The notes under the pieces were generated by a model, which searched no databases, had not been told where the DNA came from, and saw only the letters and a program-made list of their open reading frames with translations. From NCBI GenBank assembly GCA_934621295.1, contig CAKTVB010000004.1:62001-126000 (forward strand): a DNA stretch of 64,000 nt. The letters run 5' to 3'. The position numbers were made by a program, and so were the translations under genes. The stretch comes from an uncultured Collinsella sp. Lineage in GTDB: Bacteria > Actinomycetota > Coriobacteriia > Coriobacteriales > Coriobacteriaceae. Shown one piece after another: positions 25,210 to 33,619 of this stretch (its first letter is position 1; every line of letters begins with the position of its first letter).

Positions 25210-26859
25210 ATGAGCAATACGATGCGCGGGGTATACACAGGCCTCGCAAAGATTCGCCGTACCGTTTTTTCCGAGGTCGCACGCCTGGCGTACCAGGGAG
25301 GAGCGGATGCCGAGGGCAACGGCGAGGGCGATGCCAACGACTATAGTTGGGTCGATGAGTTGCCGTATAAAATCATTCCGGGTGACGTGGCGGCATACCG
25401 CGAGAGCGTCTTTTTGGAGCGCGCCGTCGTGGGTGAGCGTATCCGTCTGGCAATGGGCTTGCCGCTGCAGGGCGTGGACAAACCGGCAAAGCTCTCCGAC
25501 GGGGTGGCCGAGGCGGCAAAGCCCGAGACGTACTATCAGCCGCCGCTCATCAACGTCATCAAGTTTGCGTGCAACGCCTGCGAGGACAACGTCTACCGCG
25601 TGATGCCGAGTGCTTGTCAGGGTTGCTTGGCCCATCCGTGTCGCGAGATCTGTCCTAAGGGTGCTATCACCTTTAAGGACAAGAAGGCCTTCATCGATCA
25701 CAGCAAGTGCATCAAGTGCGGACGCTGTGCACAGGTCTGCCCGTATCAGGCCATCCATCACCATGTGCGCCCCTGCGCGGAGGCCTGCGGCATGAACGCG
25801 ATTGGCTCCGATGAGCACGGTCGTGCGCAGATCGACTACGACAAGTGCGTGAGCTGCGGGCAGTGCCTGGTCAATTGCCCCTTTGGTGCCATTGCCGATA
25901 AGAGCCAGATCTTCCAGGTGATTCAGGCTGTGCGCGCCGGTGACGAGGTTATCGCCGAGGTCGCGCCCGCCTTTGTGGGCCAGTTTGGCGGCAAGGGCAA
26001 TGTCGATAAGCTGCGTGAGGCCTTCCGTGACTTGGGATTTTCGGGTATGGAGGAGGTCGCCCTGGGCGCGGACTTGTGTGCCGTGCAGGAGGCACGCGAC
26101 TTCTTGGAGGAAGTGCCCGAGAAGATTCCCTTCATGGGTACGAGCTGCTGCCCCGCGTGGTCGGTCATGGCAAAAAAGGAGTTCCCGGAGCACGCCGACT
26201 GCGTGTCGATGGCACTGACTCCTATGACGCTGACGGCCCGTCTCATTCGCAAACAGCATCCCAACGCCAAGATCGTATTTGTGGGGCCGTGCGCTGCCAA
26301 GAAGCTTGAGGCCATGCGCCGCAGCGTGAAGAGCGAGGTCGACTTCGTGCTCACGTTTGAGGAGATGGCGGGCATGATGGACGCGAAGGGTATCGATTAC
26401 ACCAAGCTCGCCGGCGAGGGGTCGAGCGACTTCGATGTGGCGAGCGCCGATGGTCGCGGTTTTGCCGTGTCGGGCGGAGTGGCCACGGCGGTTGCTAACG
26501 CAATCCATCGTGTGCATCCCGACCGCGAGGTGAAGGTGGCAAATGCCGAAGGCCTTACCGAGTGCCGTAAGATGATGAAGATGGCGGTAAAGGGCAAGTA
26601 CGACGGCTACCTGCTTGAGGGTATGGCGTGCCCGGGCGGATGCGTCGCGGGTGCAGGCACGCTTCAGGCCATCAACAAGACGACCGGTGCCGTGAAGATG
26701 TACGCCAAGAAGAGCCCCAGCAAAAACGCCGTGGACAATACCTACGTCGGCTATATCCCCGAGCTTGAGCGCCCGGGTGACGGTGTTCACATCCACGCCG
26801 ATGAGGCCGAGGCAATTGCCGTTCAAGAGACATTCGAGGCACAAAAGCCCCAGGAGTAG
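25210..26859 (+). CDS. Monomeric [FeFe] hydrogenase, group B-like
   Basis: A 549-residue iron hydrogenase. Cys clusters at about 117-215 (ACNACEDNVYRVMPSACQGC, CIKCGRCAQVCPYQA, CVSCGQCLVNCPFGA) bind several [4Fe-4S] centres. The H-cluster motifs are present: L1 TSCCPAW (about 310-316), L2 GPCAAKK (about 357) and L3 EGMACPGGC (about 470). GPC instead of MPC and TSCCPAW suggest group B rather than prototypical group A. It probably evolves H2 from reduced ferredoxin. ATG 25210 follows GAGGGGGACG; a much longer in-frame extension upstream is antisense to the lipoprotein gene and rejected. HydEFG maturases are not in the window. Confidence 0.88.
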   Translation: MSNTMRGVYTGLAKIRRTVFSEVARLAYQGGADAEGNGEGDANDYSWVDELPYKIIPGDVAAYRESVFLERAVVGERIRLAMGLPLQGVDKPAKLSDGVAEAAKPETYYQPPLINVIKFACNACEDNVYRVMPSACQGCLAHPCREICPKGAITFKDKKAFIDHSKCIKCGRCAQVCPYQAIHHHVRPCAEACGMNAIGSDEHGRAQIDYDKCVSCGQCLVNCPFGAIADKSQIFQVIQAVRAGDEVIAEVAPAFVGQFGGKGNVDKLREAFRDLGFSGMEEVALGADLCAVQEARDFLEEVPEKIPFMGTSCCPAWSVMAKKEFPEHADCVSMALTPMTLTARLIRKQHPNAKIVFVGPCAAKKLEAMRRSVKSEVDFVLTFEEMAGMMDAKGIDYTKLAGEGSSDFDVASADGRGFAVSGGVATAVANAIHRVHPDREVKVANAEGLTECRKMMKMAVKGKYDGYLLEGMACPGGCVAGAGTLQAINKTTGAVKMYAKKSPSKNAVDNTYVGYIPELERPGDGVHIHADEAEAIAVQETFEAQKPQE

Positions 26860-26908
26860 CATCTCGCTGTGTGCTGCTGAGCTGCGTTTTGCCTGATAGA
26901 TGAGGGTG

Positions 26909-26944
26909 CGCCTCCGATATCCATGCGGTATCGGAGGCGTTTTC
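26909..26944 (+). terminator. Rho-independent terminator of the hydrogenase gene
   Basis: CGCCTCCGATA (26909-26919) pairs with TATCGGAGGCG (26929-26939), followed by TTTTC. Confidence 0.9.
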
Positions 26945-26965
26945 TTTTGACTAGTGAGAAAGTTC

Positions 26966-26995
26966 TTGCACAACTGTATATAGCGTGTATATACT
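26966..26995 (+). promoter_or_regulatory. Promoter and overlapping operator of the GntR operon
   Basis: TTGCAC (26966-26971) and TATACT (26990-26995) are separated by 18 bp. A perfect dyad GTATATA-N5-TATATAC (26976-26982 and 26988-26994) covers the spacer and the -10 box, as expected for autorepression by the YtrA-type GntR protein encoded downstream. Confidence 0.7.
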
Positions 26996-27029
26996 GTGCT
27001 TAACAGATATACACAGATAAGGATCGTCT

Positions 27030-27410
27030 ATGGATATCATCATCTCCAATTCAAGCGGAAAGCCTATCTACGAGCAGATATCCTCGCAGATCAGAGCGCA
27101 AATCTTATCCGGTACTCTCGAAGCGGGGGAGCGCCTGCCCTCTATTCGCGCGCTAGCCGATGGGCTGGGCGTAAGCGTGATTACCACCAAGCGCGCCTAT
27201 TCCGATCTTGAAGCTGAGGGCCTTGTCGAGACGGTGCAAAGCAAGGGCTGCTTTGTTTCCCAGCAGAACAAGGCATTGCTCCGCGAACGTCGCATGCGCC
27301 GCGTGGAAGACCTTATGGCGCGGGCTGCCTCGGAGGCGAGGGATATCGGCCTTACGCGCGATGAACTTCACGACATGCTCGACCTTATGGTCCCTGAGGG
27401 CCTTGAATAG
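27030..27410 (+). CDS. GntR-family regulator, YtrA subfamily
   Basis: A 126-residue repressor: a winged HTH (PIYEQISSQIRAQILSG; ERLPSIRALADGLGVS; KRAYSDLEAEGLVE) with a short helical tail of about 50 residues, the hallmark of the YtrA subfamily. Such repressors control ABC exporter operons induced by cell-envelope antibiotics. It is the first gene of an operon with the ATPase and permease below, and a dyad overlapping its promoter is the likely operator. Confidence 0.88.
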   Translation: MDIIISNSSGKPIYEQISSQIRAQILSGTLEAGERLPSIRALADGLGVSVITTKRAYSDLEAEGLVETVQSKGCFVSQQNKALLRERRMRRVEDLMARAASEARDIGLTRDELHDMLDLMVPEGLE

Positions 27411-27422
27411 AAAGGTACAAGG

Positions 27423-28304
27423 ATGGAGAACCTGCTATCGATGCGAGGTGTGAGCCGGCGCATCAGCGACGATTTTGCCTTGCAAAATGTTGACCTTACC
27501 GTTAGGGAGAACGAAGTTGTGGGCTTCGTGGGCCCCAACGGCGCTGGCAAGACAACGATTATCAGGGTAGCTTTGGGCTTGGTCCACCTTGATTCGGGCG
27601 ACTTGAATCTCTTTGAGCAGCCCTTTGGCGCTAATGCAGATGAGGCTTTACAACGCGAGCTGCGTGCTCGTATTGGTGTGGTCATGGATACATGCCCGTT
27701 TCCAAGTGATCATACGGTGCGCCAAGCTGCTGCTAGCGTGTCCCCGGCGTATCCGTGCTGGAATTGGAAGCGGTTTGAAGCGCTATGCGATGCACACGGC
27801 CTGAGCCTCAAAGCCAAGGTCAAGAGCCTTTCGCGCGGTATGGGAATGAAACTTCAGCTTATTTGCGCCCTGTGCCACGATGCTGACCTCCTACTGCTTG
27901 ATGAAGCAACGGCTGGACTAGATCCCATTGCGCGCGATGGGATCCTCGACGAGCTGCGTGCGTTTGCTAGCGAACCAGGCCATGGCGTCCTCCTTTCAAG
28001 CCATATCACGAGCGATCTTGAGCGGATTGCAGACCGCGTGGTGGCGATTGACGCAGGGTGCATCGCGTTTGATTTGCCACGCGAGGAGATAACCGACGTT
28101 GCGGGCATCGCGCGCTGTACAGCGGCTCAGGCTGACGAGGTCATGTTGTGTGTGGAGGGAGCGCGGATGCAGCGTCGCGATTACAGCGTCGACGTGCTTG
28201 TGCCCGATCGCTTTGCCTTTACCGAGGCGTTTCCGGACGTAGCTTGCGACCGCGCGAGCATCGATGAGTATCTGCACTTTTACCTGGAGGAGGCCGATCG
28301 ATGA
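27423..28304 (+). CDS. ABC transporter ATP-binding protein (YtrB-like)
   Basis: A 293-residue ATPase with Walker A GPNGAGKTT (about residues 40-48), signature LSRGMGMKLQL (a diverged LSGGQ), Walker B LLLLDEAT and switch His in SSHITSD. It pairs with the permease that starts inside its stop codon. With a YtrA-type repressor upstream, an exporter or an envelope-stress transporter is the best guess. Confidence 0.9.
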   Translation: MENLLSMRGVSRRISDDFALQNVDLTVRENEVVGFVGPNGAGKTTIIRVALGLVHLDSGDLNLFEQPFGANADEALQRELRARIGVVMDTCPFPSDHTVRQAAASVSPAYPCWNWKRFEALCDAHGLSLKAKVKSLSRGMGMKLQLICALCHDADLLLLDEATAGLDPIARDGILDELRAFASEPGHGVLLSSHITSDLERIADRVVAIDAGCIAFDLPREEITDVAGIARCTAAQADEVMLCVEGARMQRRDYSVDVLVPDRFAFTEAFPDVACDRASIDEYLHFYLEEADR

Positions 28305-28963
28305 AAGAGGCAATCCGTTGCGATATTGCTTGTGTTAAGCCATTTCTGCCCATGCTTATCTCGACTGTGGTCGTGATTTATGCTGTTTGGCTCTTTGCGG
28401 GCAATTCCTTCAGCGCGGTGGGAGCGTCGGTCGCGATGATGACGATGCTCATGTCTTTCTCGCTTGCGGGATACGATGATCAGTCTGGATGGGCGCGCTT
28501 CCGTGCGGCGCTGCCCATCTCTCGTCGAAGCCTTATCGCTGGTCGATATGCGGTGGTGTTGGGATTTGGGCTCTGTGCGGTTGCGCTGTGCGTTCCTTTG
28601 GCGATTGCAGTTGACTCTATCGTTTTCAATGCTGTTGTATTTGAGCAGGCTACAGCGCTTTTCTATACAGGCGTTGTATCTCTCGCGGCGGCGCTTTTAC
28701 TTTGTTCTTTTGTTATGCCGCTGGTTACGTTGTTTGGAACGGCGCGCGGTATGCGTTTCTTCGCGTGTGGCATCGGCGCTGTTGCTGCAGTAGTTGTCGT
28801 GTTGATCGGGCGCTTGCTGCCCTCTAGCGTTGTGTCCGCGTTTGTTGAATCGATCGAGGCGAACCTTCTGTTTGCGGTTATAGCCTCTATCCTTGTGGCA
28901 CTTGTTCTGTACGGCGTCAGCTGTATGGTCTGCACTCGTATCTACTGCAGGCGCGACCTGTAG
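28301..28963 (+). CDS. ABC-2 type permease
   Basis: A 220-residue integral membrane protein with six hydrophobic segments and no ATPase motif. It overlaps the ATPase gene by four bases (ATGA), a sign of translational coupling. Length and layout fit the ABC2_membrane_5 permeases found with YtrA/YtrB-type proteins. The substrate is unknown. Confidence 0.82.
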   Translation: MKEAIRCDIACVKPFLPMLISTVVVIYAVWLFAGNSFSAVGASVAMMTMLMSFSLAGYDDQSGWARFRAALPISRRSLIAGRYAVVLGFGLCAVALCVPLAIAVDSIVFNAVVFEQATALFYTGVVSLAAALLLCSFVMPLVTLFGTARGMRFFACGIGAVAAVVVVLIGRLLPSSVVSAFVESIEANLLFAVIASILVALVLYGVSCMVCTRIYCRRDL

Positions 28964-29006
28964 GGCATATGGAGCCGATTGCTTCGGTGCTACGGCTCAT
29001 GCTTCG

Positions 29007-29046
29007 ACCGCCCCGGCATTGTGCGCGATGCCGGGGCGGTTTTCTG
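29007..29046 (+). terminator. Terminator of the GntR-ABC operon
   Basis: ACCGCCCCGGCAT (29007-29019) pairs with ATGCCGGGGCGGT (29028-29040), followed by TTTCT. Confidence 0.85.
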
Positions 29047-29117
29047 TCCCGGCGCGCTGTCATCGTGCCCCGGTACCCATCGGTGTCGGGGTTCTTTTCC
29101 ATACCTGATATCGAATC

Positions 29118-29149
29118 AAAAAAGGCTCCCGCGCTTATGCACGGGAGCC
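29118..29149 (-). terminator. Terminator of the pfl operon
   Basis: GGCTCCCG (29124-29131) pairs with CGGGAGCC (29142-29149). Read on the minus strand the stem is followed by TTTTTTGATT. It may work in both directions because TTTT also follows on the plus strand. Confidence 0.85.
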
Positions 29150-29185
29150 TTTTGCATGAAGATGCGCTGATATGGGCAGCAGATC

Positions 29186-31456
29186 TTACATGTGGTCGTG
29201 GCAGGTACGAGCGATAACGTCGAGCTGCTGCTCACGGGTAAGGTCGATGAACTTAACAGCGTAGCCGGAGACGCGAATGGTGAAGTTAGCGTACTCGGGC
29301 TTCTCGGGATGCTCCATAGCGTCCTTGAGCTTCTCGACGCCAAAGACGTTGACGTTGAGGTGGTGAGCGCCGTTGGCGAAGTAGCCGTCCATGACGTTCA
29401 CGAGGTTGGTGACGCGCTGCTCGTCATCGTTGCCAAGGGCAGACGGGTTGATGGTCTGCGTGTTGGAGATGCCGTCCAGAGCGTACTCGTAGGGGAGCTT
29501 GGCCACGGAGTTGAGGGAGGCAAGCAGGCCGTTCTGCTCAGCGCCGTATGCAGGGTTAGCACCCGGGGCAAACGGGGTGAATGCCTTGCGGCCGTCGGGG
29601 GTGCCACCGGTAGCCTTGCCGTACACCACGTTGGAGGTGATGGTAAGGATGGAGGTGGTGGGCTCGGAGTTGCGATAGGTGTGATGCTTGGCGATCTTCT
29701 TCATGAAGGTCTTCAGCAGCCACACGGCGATATCGTCGGCACGCTCGTCGTCGTTACCGTACTTGGGGAAGTCGCCCTCGACCTCGTAGTCAACGACGAT
29801 GCCCTGCTCGTCACGGACGGTCTTAACCTTGGCGTACTTGATGGCGCTGATGGAGTCGACCACGTGAGAGAAGCCAGCGATGCCGGTGGCGAAGGTACGA
29901 CGCACGTTGGTGTCGATGAGAGCCATCTCGGCAGCCTCATAGTAGTACTTGTCGTGCATGTACTGGATGAGGTTCAGGATGTTGACGTACAGGTCGGCCA
30001 GCCAGTCCATCATCAGATCGAACTTGTGCATGACCTCGTTGTAGTCGAGGTACTCGCTGGTGATGGGTGCATACTCGGGGCCAACCTGCATGTGGTTGCC
30101 CTGCTTGTCCATGAACTTCTCGTCCTTACCACCGTTGATGGCGTAGTTGAGAGCCTTGGCGAGGTTAGCGCGGGCACCGAAGAACTGCATCTCCTTGCCG
30201 GTCTCGGTAGCAGACACGCAGCAGCAGATGCTGTAGTCGTCGCCCCAGACCGGACGCATGACGTCGTCGTTCTCGTACTGGATGGAGGAGGTGGTGACGG
30301 AGATCTTGGCAGCGTACTTGCGGAAGTTCTCGGGCAGACGCTTGCTGTAGAGGACCGTCAGGTTGGGCTCGGGGGCCGGACCCATGTTCTCCAGGGTGTG
30401 CAGGAAGCGGTAGTCGTTCTTGGTCACCATGTGACGGCCGTCCTGGCCAAGGCCAGCAACCTCGAGCGTAGCCCAGACAGGGTCGCCGGAGAAGAGGGCC
30501 TGATAGGACGGAATACGAGCGAACTTGACGATACGCAGCTTGAGCACCAGGTGGTCGATGAGCTCCTGGGCCTCGGCCTCGGTGATCTTACCGGCAGCGA
30601 GGTCGCGCTGGATGTAGATGTCCAGGAAGGTGGAAACGCGGCCCACGGACATGGCGGCGCCGTTCTGGGTCTTGATGGCGGCCAGGTAGCCGAAGTACAG
30701 CCACTGGACAGCTTCCTTGGCGTTGGTGGCCGGCTTGGAGATGTCGTAACCGTAGGCAGCGGCCATCTCCTTCATGCCCTTGAGGGCACGGATCTGCTCG
30801 GCGATCTCCTCGCGGGCACGCACGACATCGTCGGTCATGGTGCGACCGCCGCAGTTGAGCAGGTCCTCCTGCTTACCGGCGATCAGGCGATCGATACCGT
30901 AGAGGGCGACACGACGGTAGTCGCCGACGATGCGGCCGCGGCCATAGGTGTCGGGCAGACCGGTGATGACGTGGGAGTGACGAGCAGCGCGCATCTCGGG
31001 GGTGTACGCATCGAAGACGCCCTGGTTATGGGTCTTGCGATACTCGTTGAAGATCTGGTTGTACTTGTCGTTGACATGGAAGCCGTAGTTCTCGGCAGCC
31101 TGCTGGGCCATCTTGATGCCGCCGTAGGGCATGAAGGCGCGCTTGAGCGGCTTGTCGGTCTGAAGACCCACAACCTGCTCCAGGTCCTTCATCTCGGGAT
31201 CGATGTAGCCAGCGCCATAGGCGGTCAGGCCGGAAACGATCTCGGTCTCGCACTCGAGAACGCCGTTGTTGGCGCGCTCGGCTGCCTGAAGCTCCTGGAC
31301 CTTGCCCCAGAGCTTGTCGGTCGCGTCGGTCGGACCGGCCAGGAAGGAGTCATCGCCGTCATAGGCGGTGTAGTTGCGCTGGATGAAGTCGCGGACGTTG
31401 ATGTCGTCCACCCAGTGACCTCCGGTAAAGCCATTCCACTCGTCGCGTAGTGCCAT
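29186..31456 (-). CDS. pflB: Pyruvate formate-lyase (formate C-acetyltransferase)
   Basis: A glycyl-radical enzyme of 756 residues (E. coli 760) that converts pyruvate and CoA to acetyl-CoA and formate. The active-site thiols lie in SICCCVSATE (about residues 408-412, three adjacent Cys where the E. coli enzyme has two). The radical Gly is in RVSGYAV at about residue 731. ATG 31456 is chosen because GGAGG lies five bases upstream and the protein begins MALRDEW; a nine-residue extension lacks support. It is the second gene of pflA-pflB. A 752-codon antisense frame is a composition artefact. Confidence 0.97.
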   Translation of the reverse strand: MALRDEWNGFTGGHWVDDINVRDFIQRNYTAYDGDDSFLAGPTDATDKLWGKVQELQAAERANNGVLECETEIVSGLTAYGAGYIDPEMKDLEQVVGLQTDKPLKRAFMPYGGIKMAQQAAENYGFHVNDKYNQIFNEYRKTHNQGVFDAYTPEMRAARHSHVITGLPDTYGRGRIVGDYRRVALYGIDRLIAGKQEDLLNCGGRTMTDDVVRAREEIAEQIRALKGMKEMAAAYGYDISKPATNAKEAVQWLYFGYLAAIKTQNGAAMSVGRVSTFLDIYIQRDLAAGKITEAEAQELIDHLVLKLRIVKFARIPSYQALFSGDPVWATLEVAGLGQDGRHMVTKNDYRFLHTLENMGPAPEPNLTVLYSKRLPENFRKYAAKISVTTSSIQYENDDVMRPVWGDDYSICCCVSATETGKEMQFFGARANLAKALNYAINGGKDEKFMDKQGNHMQVGPEYAPITSEYLDYNEVMHKFDLMMDWLADLYVNILNLIQYMHDKYYYEAAEMALIDTNVRRTFATGIAGFSHVVDSISAIKYAKVKTVRDEQGIVVDYEVEGDFPKYGNDDERADDIAVWLLKTFMKKIAKHHTYRNSEPTTSILTITSNVVYGKATGGTPDGRKAFTPFAPGANPAYGAEQNGLLASLNSVAKLPYEYALDGISNTQTINPSALGNDDEQRVTNLVNVMDGYFANGAHHLNVNVFGVEKLKDAMEHPEKPEYANFTIRVSGYAVKFIDLTREQQLDVIARTCHDHM

Positions 31457-31506
31457 GTATGCCTCCTTGCATTCTCGTGCCAATCCCTGTTTGGCACGTT
31501 GATTAC

Positions 31507-32238
31507 CTACATCTCGCCCCGAAGAATCCTTTGCGCGCGCTCGGTGCGCTCGGGCGTCGGGGGGTCGACGTCACGAAGTTTGTAGGGGATGTTCAGCTCA
31601 TCCCATTTGAAGATGCCCAGCGTGTGGTAGGGCAGGACCTCGACACGCTTGACGCAGTCGCCCAACTCGGCGATAAAGTCGCGCGTGCGATACAGGTACT
31701 CGTCGACATCGGTGATGCCGGGAACGAGCACGTGGCGAATCCAGAGCGGCTGGCCGATCTGGCTCAGATGGCGCAGGCAGTCGAGGATATTAGCGTTGTC
31801 ACGCCCGGTGAGCTTCTTGTGCTCCTCGGGGTCGATGTGCTTGATGTCTGCCATAACGAGGTCGCACACGTCCATCAGCTTGGTAAACGTGCCAAAATAC
31901 GGCTCGTTGCGGGTGAAGGTCGCGAGCGAGGTGTCGAGGCAGGTGTTGATGCCGCGGGCTTTTGCCTTGGTGAAAAGATCGAGCACGAAGTCGGTCTGCA
32001 ACAGGGCTTCGCCACCCGAGACGGTGATGCCGCCCTCGGGGCCCCAGTAGCTACGGTAGCGCTCGGCGCGATCGAGAAGCTCATCGGCTTCGATCATCTG
32101 GGCGCCTTCTGCGGCCCATGTATCGGGGTTGTGGCAGTAGCTGCAACGCATAGGGCAGCCTTTGAGGAAAATGATAAAGCGAACGCCGGGGCCGTCGGCC
32201 GAGCCAAAAGATTCCGTGGAATGGACACGTCCCTGCAT
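31507..32238 (-). CDS. pflA: Pyruvate formate-lyase activating enzyme (radical SAM)
   Basis: A radical SAM enzyme of 243 residues that creates the glycyl radical on PflB. The [4Fe-4S] motif CPMRCSYC gives C28, C32 and C35 (CxxxCxxC), preceded by the typical SADGPGVRFIIFLKG and followed by a GGITVSGGEALLQ SAM-binding segment. ATG 32238 has GAGGAG upstream and begins MQGRVHS as in other activases. It comes first in the operon, 50 nt before pflB, the reverse of the E. coli order. Confidence 0.96.
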   Translation of the reverse strand: MQGRVHSTESFGSADGPGVRFIIFLKGCPMRCSYCHNPDTWAAEGAQMIEADELLDRAERYRSYWGPEGGITVSGGEALLQTDFVLDLFTKAKARGINTCLDTSLATFTRNEPYFGTFTKLMDVCDLVMADIKHIDPEEHKKLTGRDNANILDCLRHLSQIGQPLWIRHVLVPGITDVDEYLYRTRDFIAELGDCVKRVEVLPYHTLGIFKWDELNIPYKLRDVDPPTPERTERAQRILRGEM

Positions 32239-32317
32239 CGTCGCTCCTCTCGTCACGTCGGTGCCGCAGCGGGTTTCGCTTTTTGAACCCGTGCAAAGCA
32301 TGCGTCAATACGACTGA

Positions 32318-32359
32318 AATGTACTGTGTTCCATAGGGCAGTTCCTTGATTAGAGTCAA
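32318..32359 (-). promoter_or_regulatory. Predicted class II Fnr-activated promoter of pflAB
   Basis: The box TTGAT-TAGA-GTCAA (32346-32359) matches the Fnr consensus TTGAT-N4-ATCAA with one change. Its centre is 32352.5. A minus-strand -10 box TACATT lies at 32318-32323. Placing +1 at 32311 puts the box exactly at -41.5, the class II position where Fnr replaces a -35 element, and no good -35 box is present. Confidence 0.7.
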
Positions 32360-32521
32360 GTAACGAGAAAAAATCAGGAATTTTTAAAGGGCCGGAAAGG
32401 AAGCGTGGAGATATGTTGGAGAAATGCTCACATGAACAATGTTCACAGGTAGATGACGTTGTTTGGCGGTTGTCTACAGGTGGAGGGCGCCGGGCGAGGG
32501 GCGGCGGGCGCCTTCTAAATT

Positions 32522-32589
32522 AAAACCCACGCACAAACGTTCACTTTTCTTTATTGATGCCGAAAAGTTGACGTTTGTGCGTGGGTTTT
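32522..32589. repeat. Long intergenic hairpin, type 2
   Basis: Arms of 28 bp (32522-32549 and 32562-32589) starting AAAACCCACGCACAAACGT, with only two mismatched positions, and a 12-nt loop. It lies downstream of the Fnr-like gene (3' end 32689), so it may act as its terminator, since the minus-strand end is rich in T next to the stem. Confidence 0.8.
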
Positions 32590-32688
32590 GAATGGCGTGG
32601 GTGGGCGCCAGTGCGCTCGTGGCCGGGTGCGGCGCAGAACGGACGGCCCCGCTATCGGTCCGTGGGCAGTTACATGCCATGAAGCTCG

Positions 32689-33432
32689 CTAGTCTTCGTG
32701 ATGCGCAACCTCGGAAAGGCCGTCGCGATCGAGCACGAGCAGCTTGCCGCGGCCCACGCGTTTGACAAGCCCCTCGCGGACGAACTGCGCCACATGGCGC
32801 GAGACGGTCTCGGGACGCAGGCCCACGGAGTTGGCGATGTCTTCGAGGCGCATGTTGATTTCGGGGCCCACGCAACTGTGGTCGCGCAGCAGCAAGTACT
32901 CGGCAAGACGGCGGCGCGGGTTGCGGATGCCCAACATCATGTTTTTCTCTTCCGCGCGGTCAAGCTCGGTGCATACCATGCGGATTAAGCCGAGCGCCAC
33001 GCTGGGATGATTGGCGAGCATGGTCTCGAAGTCGGCGCGATGGATACGGCAAAGCTGCACGCGCGTGAGGCATTCGACGGAATAATGGTAGATGTGGTCC
33101 TTGAGGAACATGCCGTGCCAAAGAGCTTGGCCGTCATGCAGCACGTCGAGGACGTATTCCTTGCCGCCGGGGGTGGTGCGGTAGGTTTTGATGCGGCCCG
33201 AGCGCACGATGATGATCGATTCTATGGGGTCGCCCTCATGCACGAGAATGGAGCCGCTTTCATGCGTCGAGTGACGCGAGCAGGCGAGGAGTTCGCGCTT
33301 GGCGTCGGCGGGAAGGTCGGCAAACAGGCGGATATTTTCCATGCACGATGACCCTGCGCGCGAGAAGGCACAGTTGTGGCCCGCGCCGGCGCAAACTCGT
33401 CCGGTTTGGCTCATGTTCAGCTTTTCACCCAT
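32689..33432 (-). CDS. Fnr-like Crp/Fnr-family oxygen or redox regulator
   Basis: A 247-residue regulator with a cyclic-nucleotide-binding-like beta barrel and a C-terminal HTH. An N-terminal Cys cluster C14, C21, C30 and an internal C128 (VQLCRIHRADFETML, aligned with E. coli C122 in MVCEIPFETL) suggest an Fe-S sensor, though with wider spacing than E. coli Fnr. The recognition helix PETVSRHV keeps the E-x-x-S-R contacts that read TTGAT. ATG 33432 is chosen because it includes the Cys cluster and has CGGAG upstream; starting at MENIRLF would remove it. pflA lies 450 bp away with a matching box. Confidence 0.85.
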   Translation of the reverse strand: MGEKLNMSQTGRVCAGAGHNCAFSRAGSSCMENIRLFADLPADAKRELLACSRHSTHESGSILVHEGDPIESIIIVRSGRIKTYRTTPGGKEYVLDVLHDGQALWHGMFLKDHIYHYSVECLTRVQLCRIHRADFETMLANHPSVALGLIRMVCTELDRAEEKNMMLGIRNPRRRLAEYLLLRDHSCVGPEINMRLEDIANSVGLRPETVSRHVAQFVREGLVKRVGRGKLLVLDRDGLSEVAHHED

Positions 33433-33535
33433 ACGCGCATCTCCGATTACACGCAGTGATACGTTGGGGTTTATTGTCACACAAAAGGCCCGACGGCGGT
33501 ATGGCGCTGCGGCGGGGCTGGCGCACGGCTGGGTT

Positions 33536-33581
33536 GGCACGGAGCTGCGGCAGGGTCGGGCACGGAGCTGCGGCAGGGCTG
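33536..33581. repeat. Two tandem copies of a 23-bp unit
   Basis: Units 33536-33558 and 33559-33581 both read GGCACGGAGCTGCGGCAGGG plus three variable bases. A third partial copy precedes them (GCGGCGGGGCTGGCGCACGG). Confidence 0.75.
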
Positions 33582-33619
33582 GCGCGTGCCGCAGCGATCT
33601 CATCGATGGTTTCATACTG

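Larger units (their letters stand above)
32239..32688. other. Intergenic control region between pflA and the Fnr-like gene
   Basis: These 450 bp hold no gene. From the pflA side they contain a -10 element, an Fnr-type box, a separate perfect palindrome TGAACAATGTTCA (32433-32445) that could be another operator, and a long hairpin (32522-32589). The stretch 32480-32520 is GC-rich and featureless. Confidence 0.7.

Noticed and set aside
29192..31450. 752-codon open frame antisense to pflB
   Set aside because: The pflB frame has clear glycyl-radical motifs. The antisense frame is open because of GC-rich codon bias and has low-complexity Val/Gly/Leu content.
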